Made by a program: the position numbers and the translations under genes
Notes under the pieces: model-generated
What the model saw: the letters and a program-made list of their open reading frames with translations, nothing else
The model's database searches: none
Told to the model about the DNA's origin: nothing
NCBI GenBank assembly: GCA_016795505.1
Contig: JAEUHH010000064.1
Span: 1 to 64,000 of the forward strand
Reading direction: 5' to 3'
Length of the DNA: 64,000 bases
Source of the DNA: Verrucomicrobiales bacterium
GTDB taxonomy: Bacteria; Verrucomicrobiota; Verrucomicrobiia; Verrucomicrobiales; DEV007
Part shown: positions 7,668 through 16,900 of the stretch, in pieces
How positions within the stretch are numbered: position 1 is the stretch's first letter
Layout of the letters: each line of letters opens with the position of its first letter

Positions 7668-8075
7668 TCAGGTATTTGGGAAGATGGCAGCCGTCCCGAA
7701 GATCAAGACGAGCGCGACAAAGGCCACGGTGAGGAGGTGGTAGCCGATGCGGTAGAGTGGTGTCGTCAGATAGGGCCGGGCATCGAAGACAAAGAGCTGC
7801 ACGGCGAGGCGTGCGCCCCAGAAGACGGTGATGAATGCCGCCAGGGCCCGTGCGAGTGGCTCGCCGACGGCGATTTCGGTCGCGAAGGCCGCGGAGAGCA
7901 TACCGAAGCCGATGATGACCAGCACGATGAAGGCGCCATAGACCCAGAACAGGCGGCGGAGCATGTCGGGCAGGGGAGCGAGGGCCGACTTCCAGTCAAG
8001 TGCCCGCGGCGTGAGGGCGCTGGCGATGAGGATCGAAAGCTGAATGGCCGAGCCGAGCAGGATGAGTGTTTTCAT
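7668..8075 (-). CDS. small four-helix membrane protein
   Basis: 135 residues with four predicted membrane helices (about 3-20, 46-65, 80-97 and 113-131). It resembles the 133-residue protein at 6314-6715 in order and spacing of helices and in the A-T-E-I / A-A-E-I motif. It lies 4 bp after the DCC-MBOAT gene and 3 bp before the epimerase gene, so translation is probably coupled. Function unknown. Confidence 0.78.
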   Translation of the reverse strand: MKTLILLGSAIQLSILIASALTPRALDWKSALAPLPDMLRRLFWVYGAFIVLVIIGFGMLSAAFATEIAVGEPLARALAAFITVFWGARLAVQLFVFDARPYLTTPLYRIGYHLLTVAFVALVLIFGTAAIFPNT

Positions 8076-8079
8076 GAGG

Positions 8080-9243
8080 TCAGAGAGACGGGGTGAGGAT
8101 TTTCAGAAAGGCCGGATGAAAAAGCAGCGGAGCGGGAGCGAGAAAGACGAGCCAGGTGAAGGCGCGGCCGAAACGCTGCGGCTGATGCCGCTGGATCAGC
8201 ACGGCGAAGCCCTGAATCAGGAAGTAGAGAGTCGGCAGGCCGTAGCCGGCGCGGGCGGGCAGGGAGATGACCAGTTCGTGCGCCAGGCCCGAAGCCAGAA
8301 AGCCGGCGAGCGTGCCTCCGGTCACACCAAGTCGACGTACGAGCGGTCGGAACAGGGCGATGCGGGCCACGTCGCTGAAAGCGCGATTCCACCGGCTGCC
8401 CCACAGCTCGGCGAGCGACGCGGCGCGCCAGGGCTCCCGCATGATCGGGGCGACGGGATGGCCGAGCCTTTGCCAGAAGCCCGCCATCAGATGAAAGAGG
8501 CCGAAATGCAGGCTGGCGACCAGTCCCGCCATGGTGAGAGTGCCGGCGAGGGCTGGCAGGTGGCGAAAGCCAAAAGCGCTGGCAACGAACGCGCTCCCGA
8601 TCGCGAGCCCAACGAAGCCGTGACGGAAGGGTACTGGTCGAATCGGTGATTCTGGTCGCGGGTTCGCGAACGCGCCGGCATCCATGCCCACCCAAAGTGC
8701 GAAAAGCGGCGATATCGGGGTGGGCTCGCGGGTCCACGCGAGGATTTTGAACCCCAGCCACAGCGACCCGGCGAGGAGCCACATCCGGACGCTGTCCGGC
8801 AGGCTGGGAAAGGCCGCTCCGATCAGCCAGGCGGCGGTCGTGAGCAGCGCCGTCGTCAGCCATCCGATCCACAGTGGTGACGGGATCCGGCCATGGTGGG
8901 GCAGTTCGCAGCGCCCGCCGACGCAGTGGCGGTTCGCGGCCAGACGGCGGTAACTGGCTCTCAGGAGCGTCCGGATGCCCGGCAGGTGAGCCAGGGCGAA
9001 CAGCGGCCAACTCCACCAGATGCGTCCAGCGAGGAAGATGGCGGCATCGGCACCGCCAAAGACGCGGCCATCATGCCACCGGAGCCGCATCTCGGACTCG
9101 GCGGCGCCGTTTTCGAACGGGACGGTCACCACGCCGCAGCGACGCAGGAACGGGGTGATCGAGCGGACCGACCGGCAGCACAGCGAACAGGTGCCGTCGT
9201 AAAAGAGTCGGCTTTGGCCTGTGTTGTCAGTTTTATCATTCAT
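8080..9243 (-). CDS. DCC (DUF393) thiol domain fused to MBOAT-like acyltransferase
   Basis: 387 residues from the ATG at 9243. Residues 11-110 form a DCC domain with the motif D-G-T-C-S-L-C (16-22), a thioredoxin-like redox module. From about residue 125 the protein is membrane-embedded. It ends in wax-synthase-type MBOAT features: W-G-S-R-W-N-R-A-F (281-289) and S-G-L-A-H-E (318-323), which holds the probable catalytic His. Separate DCC and MBOAT proteins are common; a fusion suggests that thiol chemistry and acyl transfer to a membrane lipid are linked. First structural gene of the operon, 47 bp after the regulator. Confidence 0.85.
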   Translation of the reverse strand: MNDKTDNTGQSRLFYDGTCSLCCRSVRSITPFLRRCGVVTVPFENGAAESEMRLRWHDGRVFGGADAAIFLAGRIWWSWPLFALAHLPGIRTLLRASYRRLAANRHCVGGRCELPHHGRIPSPLWIGWLTTALLTTAAWLIGAAFPSLPDSVRMWLLAGSLWLGFKILAWTREPTPISPLFALWVGMDAGAFANPRPESPIRPVPFRHGFVGLAIGSAFVASAFGFRHLPALAGTLTMAGLVASLHFGLFHLMAGFWQRLGHPVAPIMREPWRAASLAELWGSRWNRAFSDVARIALFRPLVRRLGVTGGTLAGFLASGLAHELVISLPARAGYGLPTLYFLIQGFAVLIQRHQPQRFGRAFTWLVFLAPAPLLFHPAFLKILTPSL

Positions 9244-9261
9244 TTCTGTAATAAGAGAAAT
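9242..9261. promoter_or_regulatory. candidate operator 2 in front of the DCC-MBOAT gene
   Basis: ATTTCTGTAATAAGAGAAAT has the same 20-bp layout as the site at 9865-9884: 8-bp arms, 4-bp centre, identical left arm, one mismatch in the right arm. It overlaps the start codon, so a bound regulator would block expression directly. Confidence 0.6.
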
Positions 9262-9290
9262 TATGGGCCAAAAAAGAGTCATGGGGTGGC

Positions 9291-9857
9291 TCAGGTGGCC
9301 GAGCCGCCCATGAATTTGATGAGTTTGTCGCCCATGCGGAAGGCCGCCACGGCGGTCTTGGTGGGGAGTCGGTTCATCTGTTCGTAGAACTGGGTGGCCA
9401 GTTCGAAAAAACCGAGCAAGTCTTCGAGTCGCTGCCGGGTGTGGGCTTCTCCGGGTGTCGTAACGGTCCCGGTCGCTGCGGCTTCGCCGTCTGTGGCGGA
9501 TTCGGCGAGGCACTCGCGCAGGATGCTCAGGGTGGGGTCAATTTCGCGCCGTTTTCTCTCCGCGGCGATGGTGCGGAACATCTCGTAAACATCCTGCATC
9601 GACTCGAAGTGGTCTCGACGGTCGCCCGGCAGATGCACCACGCGGACGATGCCCCAGTTTTGCAACTCTTTGAGGCTGTTCGACACATTCGAGCGGGCGA
9701 CGCCGAGCGCCTCGCAGATGTCCTCGGCATTCAACGGGTGGTCCGAGGTGAAAAGGAGGGCGTGGATCTGCGCCACGGTGCGGTTGATGCCCCAGCGCGT
9801 GCCCATCTCTCCCCAGTGGAGGATGAATTTGCGGGTGACTGGCGGCAATTGGTCCAT
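9291..9857 (-). CDS. GbsR/MarR-family transcriptional regulator
   Basis: 188 residues from the ATG at 9857. Codons upstream (to 10022) lack family similarity and contain a palindrome that looks like an operator, so the shorter start is preferred. The sequence is typical of GbsR-like winged-helix repressors: H-W-G-E-M-G-T-R-W-G-I-N-R-T-V-A near residue 14, then A-R-S-N-V-S-N-S-L-K-E-L in the recognition helix, then G-D-R-R-D-H-F in the wing. It is followed by the seven-gene operon, and matching palindromes precede both units, which suggests autoregulation and operon control. Confidence 0.92.
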   Translation of the reverse strand: MDQLPPVTRKFILHWGEMGTRWGINRTVAQIHALLFTSDHPLNAEDICEALGVARSNVSNSLKELQNWGIVRVVHLPGDRRDHFESMQDVYEMFRTIAAERKRREIDPTLSILRECLAESATDGEAAATGTVTTPGEAHTRQRLEDLLGFFELATQFYEQMNRLPTKTAVAAFRMGDKLIKFMGGSAT

Positions 9858-9864
9858 TTCTTCG

Positions 9865-9884
9865 ATTTCTGTTTTGACAGAAAT
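9865..9884. promoter_or_regulatory. candidate operator 1 upstream of the GbsR-like gene
   Basis: ATTTCTGTTTTGACAGAAAT: perfect 8-bp inverted arms with a 4-bp centre, 7 bp upstream of the chosen start codon. Its near copy at 9242-9261 makes it the likely binding site of the regulator. Confidence 0.65.
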
Positions 9885-10037
9885 TCCGAAAACATCGGTT
9901 GGCAAGCGAAAAAAGGTCCCGGGAGGCATTTTGATGAGAAGGGCACCAAAACCCATCGGGTTGGGGAAATTGGCGCATCCGGGTCGCTCTCCGGCAGTCC
10001 TTCCGCAAAAAAGTCGTCCCAAATGAGCGGCTTGGCT

Positions 10038-10066
10038 TTGCTCCGGGCGCGTAGCCTACGTAAAGT
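10038..10066 (+). promoter_or_regulatory. promoter of the NfeD-like gene, leaderless geometry
   Basis: TTGCTC (10038-10043), 17-bp spacer, TAAAGT (10061-10066), then 6 nt to the ATG at 10073. This favours the ATG at 10073 over the in-frame one at 10079. Confidence 0.5.
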
Positions 10067-10072
10067 CTCCCC

Positions 10073-12355
10073 ATGCTCATGACTCCCGTCTCTCTACCCC
10101 GCCTTTTCCGATTTTCGTTGCTGGCCGGGCTTGGACTGGTCGGGCTCGCTCTCGGGCAGGGCCCGAAATCAGCTGAGCCGGAGAGTCCGGGTGCCGCTGG
10201 GGCGGATGCCTCCTGGGCGGGCAAGGGACTCATCGTGCCAGTGACGACGGACGATCTTGATGATGCGCATCGTTTTCGTGACCTGCTCGATTTGCTGGGA
10301 AAGGCGCAGGCCGATGGCGTGAAGGGAGTGGTTTTCGAGATCAACGTGCGTGGCGGTGCTTCTCTGGAGGCCCACCAGCGACTGTTGGAGGAAATGCCGC
10401 GGCTCCCCCTGACTGCCCACAGTTTTGTGAATCCATCGGCCCTCGGAGCCGGCTCGCTGATGGCGTTGGGGACCGGTGCGATTTACATGGCGCCGGCTTC
10501 GATCATCGGTGGTTCGGGCGTGGTGATCGATTCGGAGGAGAGCGAGGAGGCCCAGCGGCGAAAGCTGGCTCAGGAACTGTCAGTGCTGAAGGCGCGCGCG
10601 CGTAGCCTGGCCACCGTGAAGGGACACAACCCGGTGGTGGCCGAGGCCTTCATTGACAGCGATCTGGAGGCCCGGATCGGAGACGAGATCCTGTCTCCCA
10701 AGGGCGAGATCCTCACGCTGACGGCCGACGAGGCGGTGCGCCCGGTGGGTGGGAAGCCCGTGCTGGCAAAGGCGATCGTGGCGACGGCGGAGGATGTCTT
10801 TCGCGCGGAAGGGATCGATGCGCCGATCGTGCGGGTGTCTCCGCGCGACTTTGCCTCGCAGCGCAACCGGGCGAGGCTCAGCCCTTCGGTCAAAGCCGGA
10901 AAAGCCGCCCAGACGGCGCCCGCAGAGCCGGGGGGCGTGGAGGGAGCATCGGGTGAGCGCCGCGCGCTGTTTGGCAAGCGTGACCAGATCAGCTACGCTG
11001 GAAAAATCATCCGCATTCCCATCGGCGAGGAAGATCTGGCCACCGGCCAGGCTCGGTTTGATTTCATGGATCGAACGCTGAAGAAGGCGCAGCTCGAAGG
11101 GGCGGAGGCGGTCATATTCGACATGGATACGCCGGGCGGCTATGCCTGGTACACGAAGGGCCTGCTGCTGAACAGTCTCCAGGGCATCACCGTGCCGACG
11201 ATCACGTTTGTGAACACGCGGGCGGAGTCCGCCGGCGCCATCATCGCGATAGGAACCGATGCCATCTACATGCGGCCTGCCGCGACGATCGGTTCGGCCC
11301 TTGTGGTGGCTGGAGGCGGGGTGGAAATGCCGGAGAGTCTGGAGGACAAAGTGACTCAGATGGCCATCGCCGCGGTCCGGAACATGGCGGAGCTGAAGGG
11401 GCATCATCCCGATGTGGCCGAGGCCTTCGTGACCCAGGAGAAGGAGGTGAAGATCGATGGTGTGGTGGTTCATGAAGCCGGGCATGTGCTGAACCTCAAC
11501 ACCATCGATGCCACCCGCCAGATCGGAGGTCGGCCCGTGTTGGCAAAAGGGGTGGCCGACTCGATCGAGGACATCGTGACGCAGGAGGGGTTGACCGGAG
11601 AGGTGATCGAGGCACAGGCGTATGGGATGGAGGCCTTTGCCCATTGGATTCAGAAGATTTCCTTTGTCCTGATCATTCTGGGTCTCGCCGGTGCCTACAT
11701 GGAGATGCAGTCACCCGGCTTCGGGGTCCCGGGCATCGTGTCGCTGCTCGCGTTTGGCTTGTTCTTTTTTGGTAACTACCTGGCGGGCAATCTCGCCGGC
11801 TACGAACTGGCCGTGATGCTGGTGGTGGGGCTGATCCTGATCGGGATCGAGATATTCCTCCTGCCGGGGACGGTCATACCCGCCCTGGTGGGTGGTGTGA
11901 TGGTGCTGGTGGCGATTGGCATGGCCATGGTGGACCGGGTGGACTTCACCTATGCCTGGAAGGGCCTGCCGGGTGCTGATCGCTGGGGCGAGATCCTGGG
12001 CGAGGCGGCGCTGACGGTGACGCTTGGCTTCTTCGGGTCGATCGTGCTGCTGCTGGCGGCGATGCGTTTCCTGCCCCAGACGCGGGCGGGCGGATGGATG
12101 ATCCTGAAACAGGCGGTGCCGACCGGGGCGTCCATTCCGGTCGAGACGGGTGTCGGCGAAGCGGAGCGTCACAGCTATGTGGGATTGACCGGCGAGGCCG
12201 CGACCGATCTGAGGCCGGCTGGAAAGGGGCGGTTCGGCGGCCTGTGGCTCGACATCATCTCCGACGGCGAATTCATCGACAAAGGCACGCCCCTGCGGGT
12301 GATCAAGCACGAGGGCTCCCGTGTCGTGGTGGTGCGGGCGGGAGAGGGTGGTTGA
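10073..12355 (+). CDS. NfeD-like membrane protease with duplicated ClpP-type domain
   Basis: 760 residues. A signal peptide or first helix (11-28) precedes two ClpP/NfeD-type serine protease copies, near 50-250 and 305-510, and then four or five membrane helices (530-700) and a C-terminal OB-like region typical of long NfeD proteins. The second copy has the Ser-Lys pair: Ser386 in E-S-A-G-A and Lys426. In the first copy the aligned positions are Gly125 and Gln167, so it should be inactive. NfeD proteases are thought to act on membrane proteins. The duplication roughly doubles the usual periplasmic part. Confidence 0.88.
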   Translation: MLMTPVSLPRLFRFSLLAGLGLVGLALGQGPKSAEPESPGAAGADASWAGKGLIVPVTTDDLDDAHRFRDLLDLLGKAQADGVKGVVFEINVRGGASLEAHQRLLEEMPRLPLTAHSFVNPSALGAGSLMALGTGAIYMAPASIIGGSGVVIDSEESEEAQRRKLAQELSVLKARARSLATVKGHNPVVAEAFIDSDLEARIGDEILSPKGEILTLTADEAVRPVGGKPVLAKAIVATAEDVFRAEGIDAPIVRVSPRDFASQRNRARLSPSVKAGKAAQTAPAEPGGVEGASGERRALFGKRDQISYAGKIIRIPIGEEDLATGQARFDFMDRTLKKAQLEGAEAVIFDMDTPGGYAWYTKGLLLNSLQGITVPTITFVNTRAESAGAIIAIGTDAIYMRPAATIGSALVVAGGGVEMPESLEDKVTQMAIAAVRNMAELKGHHPDVAEAFVTQEKEVKIDGVVVHEAGHVLNLNTIDATRQIGGRPVLAKGVADSIEDIVTQEGLTGEVIEAQAYGMEAFAHWIQKISFVLIILGLAGAYMEMQSPGFGVPGIVSLLAFGLFFFGNYLAGNLAGYELAVMLVVGLILIGIEIFLLPGTVIPALVGGVMVLVAIGMAMVDRVDFTYAWKGLPGADRWGEILGEAALTVTLGFFGSIVLLLAAMRFLPQTRAGGWMILKQAVPTGASIPVETGVGEAERHSYVGLTGEAATDLRPAGKGRFGGLWLDIISDGEFIDKGTPLRVIKHEGSRVVVVRAGEGG

Positions 12356-12371
12356 CGACGGCAGTGCGGAC

Positions 12372-12401
12372 TTGTCGGAGAGCTGGGGCGAGCGGTAGAC
12401 T
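12372..12401 (+). promoter_or_regulatory. promoter of the sulfatase gene, leaderless geometry
   Basis: TTGTCG (12372-12377), 18-bp spacer, TAGACT (12396-12401), then 7 nt to the ATG at 12409. Confidence 0.45.
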
Positions 12402-12408
12402 GGTTGGC

Positions 12409-13872
12409 ATGATGAATTTTCGCCCGCGTTTCTTGATTTGGATCTCCGCGACTCTGGCTTTCCTGTCGGCAGTGCCGGGGACTTTTGCCAAGCCGCCGAA
12501 CATCGTGCTGATCTTTGCCGATGATCTCGGCTGGAAGGATGTCGGGTATCAGGGAGCGGTGATGGCCGAGACGCCCCACCTCGATCGGCTGGCTGCCGAG
12601 GGCATGGTTTTCTCCTCCGGCTATGCCGCGGCCGGAAACTGCGCGCCCAGTCGGGCCTGTCTGCTTTCCGGCCACTACACGCCACGCCACGAAGTCTATG
12701 CCGTCGGGAGCACCGACCGCGGACCCCGCGGAAAAATGCGCGTCCAGCCGGTGCCCAATCGAACGGGACTGGCTCCGGCAGTGACGACCGTGGCCGAGGC
12801 TCTGCGGGCCGCCGGCTATGCGACGGGGCATTTCGGCAAGTGGCACCTGGCTGGAAAGCAGGGCGCGCTACCCACTGAGCAGGGATTTGACGTGTCCTTC
12901 GATTCGTTCGGCGAAGGCCCGGTGCCCGAGGGCACCGAGGGCAACCGCGCCGGCCCTCCGCAGGATCCCAAGGGCGTTTACACGCTCACTGACCGGGCCT
13001 GTGCCTTCATGGCGGAGCGTCGGGAGGGGCCGTTCTTTGTCTATCTTGCCCATCATGCCATTCACTCGCCCCTGCAAGGGCGGCCGGAATCGATCGCCCG
13101 TTTTTTGGCCAAAGGAGCCTCGGAACGGGATGCCAAGTATGCCGCCTGCACTCACGATCTTGATGACAGCGTCGGGCGCCTGCTCGCCAAGCTGAAGGAA
13201 CTCAGACTCGATGAGGAAACGCTCGTCGTCTTTACGAGCGACAATGGCGCGGTGCAGGCTTCGTCGCAGGAGCCTCTCCGCGGCAGCAAGGGCGGCTACT
13301 ACGAAGGGGGCATCCGGGTGCCGTTTCTCGTTCGCTGGCCAACCGTGGTGAAGGCCGGAAGCCGGAGCGAGGTGCCGGTGATCAATGTGGATCTGTTTCC
13401 CACTTTCCTTGCCGCGGCCGGTGCCGCGTTGCCCGGCGGTACGCCTCTCGACGGCGAAAGCCTGCTGCCTTTGCTGCGTGGAGAAGGAAGCTTGAATCGT
13501 CAGGCAATCTTCTGGCATTTTCCCGGCTATCTCGACAATCCCGTCAATCGGGGCCGGACCATCGACGTTCGCGACGGGTTTCGCAGTCGTCCGGTGAGCG
13601 TGATTCGAAAGGGGAACTGGAAACTGCACCTCTACCACGAGGAATGGGCGCTCGACGGCGGCCGCGACGGGCTCCCGGCCAGCGGGGCGGTGGAGCTTTA
13701 CGATCTCGCCTCCGACATTGGCGAACACAGCGATCTGTCTGCCGAGCGGGCGGACAAACGCGATGAATTGCTGGCGGATCTGCTGTCGTGGCAGCAACAG
13801 GTCAGCGCCAAATCGGCGCATCAGCCCAACCCGGGATCTGGCGAGAAGGGAAAGAAGGGGCGGAAGAAGTGA
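12409..13872 (+). CDS. secreted type I sulfatase
   Basis: 487 residues from the ATG at 12409 (a second ATG follows directly). A signal peptide covers about residues 1-27. The mature start (P-N-I-V-L-I-F-A-D-D-L-G-W) supplies the metal-binding Asp pair at 38-39. Cys78 in C-A-P-S-R is the site converted to formylglycine, followed by the usual L-L-S-G. Later G-K-W-H-L and T-S-D-N-G-A motifs complete the active site. The family removes sulfate from sulfated glycans and is expanded in PVC bacteria. The C-terminus is Lys/Gly-rich. It is convergent with the thioredoxin fusion gene. Confidence 0.94.
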   Translation: MMNFRPRFLIWISATLAFLSAVPGTFAKPPNIVLIFADDLGWKDVGYQGAVMAETPHLDRLAAEGMVFSSGYAAAGNCAPSRACLLSGHYTPRHEVYAVGSTDRGPRGKMRVQPVPNRTGLAPAVTTVAEALRAAGYATGHFGKWHLAGKQGALPTEQGFDVSFDSFGEGPVPEGTEGNRAGPPQDPKGVYTLTDRACAFMAERREGPFFVYLAHHAIHSPLQGRPESIARFLAKGASERDAKYAACTHDLDDSVGRLLAKLKELRLDEETLVVFTSDNGAVQASSQEPLRGSKGGYYEGGIRVPFLVRWPTVVKAGSRSEVPVINVDLFPTFLAAAGAALPGGTPLDGESLLPLLRGEGSLNRQAIFWHFPGYLDNPVNRGRTIDVRDGFRSRPVSVIRKGNWKLHLYHEEWALDGGRDGLPASGAVELYDLASDIGEHSDLSAERADKRDELLADLLSWQQQVSAKSAHQPNPGSGEKGKKGRKK

Positions 13873-13927
13873 TCCTGGCCGGGGCATCGGTCATTTGGCA
13901 CAGGATGCTGGGAAAGCGCCGGCCCGG

Positions 13928-16900
13928 TCATTTCACGGCTTCGCCGGCGAGGAGCTTTTTCACCAACTCGGCGGTTTCCGCGGCGCCTCCGGGGCGGAAG
14001 CCAGTGGAGACGTGAGCAACCTTGCCATCGGGACCGACAATGACGGTGTGGGGAATGCCTTCGACGCCGTAGGCTTTCCCGGCCGACTGGTCGTGGTCGA
14101 GACCGACTGCGAGGCTTCCCCAGTCGCGGGACTTGAGAAATGCGGTGACGGTTTCCGGAGATTCAGCCTGGTTCACGGCGATGAACTTGACCCGTTTGGA
14201 ATCGAGCGCAGCGAAGGCGTCGATCATCTCGGGAAGGGCGCGAACGCAGGGGCCGCACCAGGTGGCCCAAAAGTCGAGGATCACCACCTGATCGCGCTCC
14301 TTGGCGAGGTCGAATGTGCCGCCGCCGAGCAGGGGCAGTTCCACTCGCGGCGCGACCTTGCCGACCAGTTCGGCGGCTGGACTGCCGGCTGCGGCGCCTT
14401 CGGGTGACGGCTCAGGGGCAGCCACCAGAGTCCAGCCGTTCAGAGAGCCGCCGGAGGGATCGCGGGCGGGTTCGCTGGTGCGGATGAGGTGGACGTGATC
14501 GATGGGAATGCGGCACTGGCCGAGAGTGGGCGAGTGGCCGGTAATGGCATCCGGGCCGAACGATTCCACGGTCAGCCCAAAGCGGGCGCCGCTGCGCAGC
14601 ATGAGCCAGTGGGTGGGCAATGCCGGCAGGCCGAAGGCGTCGGGCAGGGCGTCCTGAATCGGTGCCTCCTTGTCCTTGGCCTCGGTTGTGGTCGGCGGGG
14701 TGAGCCAGACGATGGCGGCGGCGCGGTCGCTGGGCAGGGTATGGCTTTCCAGACCGGTACGGAAGGCGATACGCTCGGCGGTGGCGGACTCGACTGTGCC
14801 ACGCAGGAGGTCGCCGGTGTGGGCGACGAGCAGGTGGCCGGGAGGATCGTTTTTCCGAAAACGCGGCAGGAAGAGGGCCTGGTCACGCGCCTTGGCGGGC
14901 ACCGGTGGCACCCAGGTGTAGCCAGGCGTGGCGCGGAGCTTGAAGCCGGAGATCGTGACGGTGCGCTCGCCATTGCCCCAGAGGTTGGCGGGTTCGAAAA
15001 TGAGTCCACGGCCGGAGCGGGGAGTTTTTTTGGGATCATGATTCACCGTCAGGCCCACGGTGCCGTTGATGCTGATGGTGATCTGCCGATTCGACCAGTT
15101 GATCCGGATCTGGACTGGCTTCCCATGCTCGACCGGGATCTGACGATAGTTGTCGAAATTGCCCTCCTTTTCCTCTATGCCCGCGTAGACCTCGTTGCCA
15201 TAGTGCGCGAGCAGGACGCGAGTGGAGGGACTGTCGCGATAGGTGCCATCCGTGAAGAGGCGCACCCGGGCGGTGCCATAGCCGGATGAGAGCAGGGCGA
15301 ACTGGATCTCGTCGCCTGCCAGCATGGAGGGATGACCGAAGGAACTGGCGGTAGGGAGGGAAACGGATTTCAATGGTTCGCCGGGCTCGGCGAGGTCGAC
15401 CTGTCCGCGAATCATCTGCCAGCCGGGGTCGACGAAATCCACCGTTTTGAGACCAGGGCCGGGGAATTGCATCGCATCTATGGTGTCGCCATTGAAATCC
15501 TGCGTGCCCACCATGTCGCTGCGCAGAGTGACCGCCCCGCCGTCGCGATCGATTGCGACCAGTTGGCCGGGGACGATCTGGCCGTCCTTGAGGAAGAGGA
15601 GGGAGGGCGATGTCGGCCATTTGCCATCGGGCGGCGTGGCGCGGACGATTTCGACGGGAATAGTGTCTTTGGTGAGTGGCACGGCTTGGGTAGCTCCGAT
15701 GGGTTTCCAGTGCGGCCGATTGCCGGTGGCTGGCATCCAGTGGCCGTGCATGACTGGTGCGGAGGCGAGGGAAATGCGGTCGTAAAGGCCCAGCGGATCG
15801 GGCTTCTCGGGCGGATGCTGCCAGCGGATCTCCTGCAGCCCGCCCAGAGGCGAGCGGATGGGGGCGGCGCTGAAGTCGGTCGTTGTTCTGATTTCCTGGC
15901 CTGAGATGGAGACGATGCCGCCTTCCAGCGAGGTGCCGTCGGCAAACTGGAGGCGGGCCTTCCGAGGGTCGGTCATGTCGGCGGGCTTCTCCGATGGGGC
16001 TTTGGCCAGAGACGGAAAGTGTACCGCAATGACTTCGTCGAGGGAGATCTGACGGGTGGGGCCACCCGGGCTGCCGGCGTAGGTGAGCCGGCCGCCTGCC
16101 AGTGCCACGGGATCACCTGCGGTGAGGCCGACTTTGGTCAGGAGTCGCGGGTTGGCGGGATCGACCGGTGTGGGGCCGGCTTTCGGCCACTGGCCATCCC
16201 ACTCTCGGATCAGAAGGGTCTCGATGGTGAGGTCACGTCCGCGGTTGTACCAGGAGATGCCGTCAGGCGGCAGGGCGTTTTTGTCGGAACCCTGGCGGTT
16301 GGGCTTGCTGAGCGGCAGTTGGTGGATTCCGTCGGGGGTGTCGGGAATGACGGGCTTGGTTTGGCCATCGGGCAAGTTTTCCCATCGACCAAGGAGGGTG
16401 CCATCCAGCGTGGCAACTCCGCCGCGTCCGGAATTGGGGTCCCAGAACAGGCGGAGGGTGACCGATCGATCCTCATCGCTCAGTGAGAGCAGAGGGGCGA
16501 AATGGGCGCCGCGTCGGAGCACGATTTCATCGGCCCACGTGGTCACCACTTCCGTGTGGTTCGCGCTGAGCAGACGGAGCTCAAACTCCGGCCGCGAGGA
16601 AGAGCGGATGCGGAAGGCGATCTCGACGGGCTTGTCCAGCTTCCAGGGCAGGGTGATCCGCTGCCGCAAGGCGACGGAGGAAATGGCGCCTCCGGCATCC
16701 TGAAACCAGCGCCGGCCCTCCGGAGGTGGGGCGGTATTGGTGACATTGTAGCGCCAGTCCTGGACCCCGAAGGGTCCGTGAAACAGCACGCCGCCGCCCT
16801 TCAGCCGGAGGATTTCGCTGACCCGGTCTCGGGCGATTCGCAGGTCTCCGTGCCGTGAGCTTCGCAACGTCAGGTGGTCGCGATCGATCGCAGTCAGATC

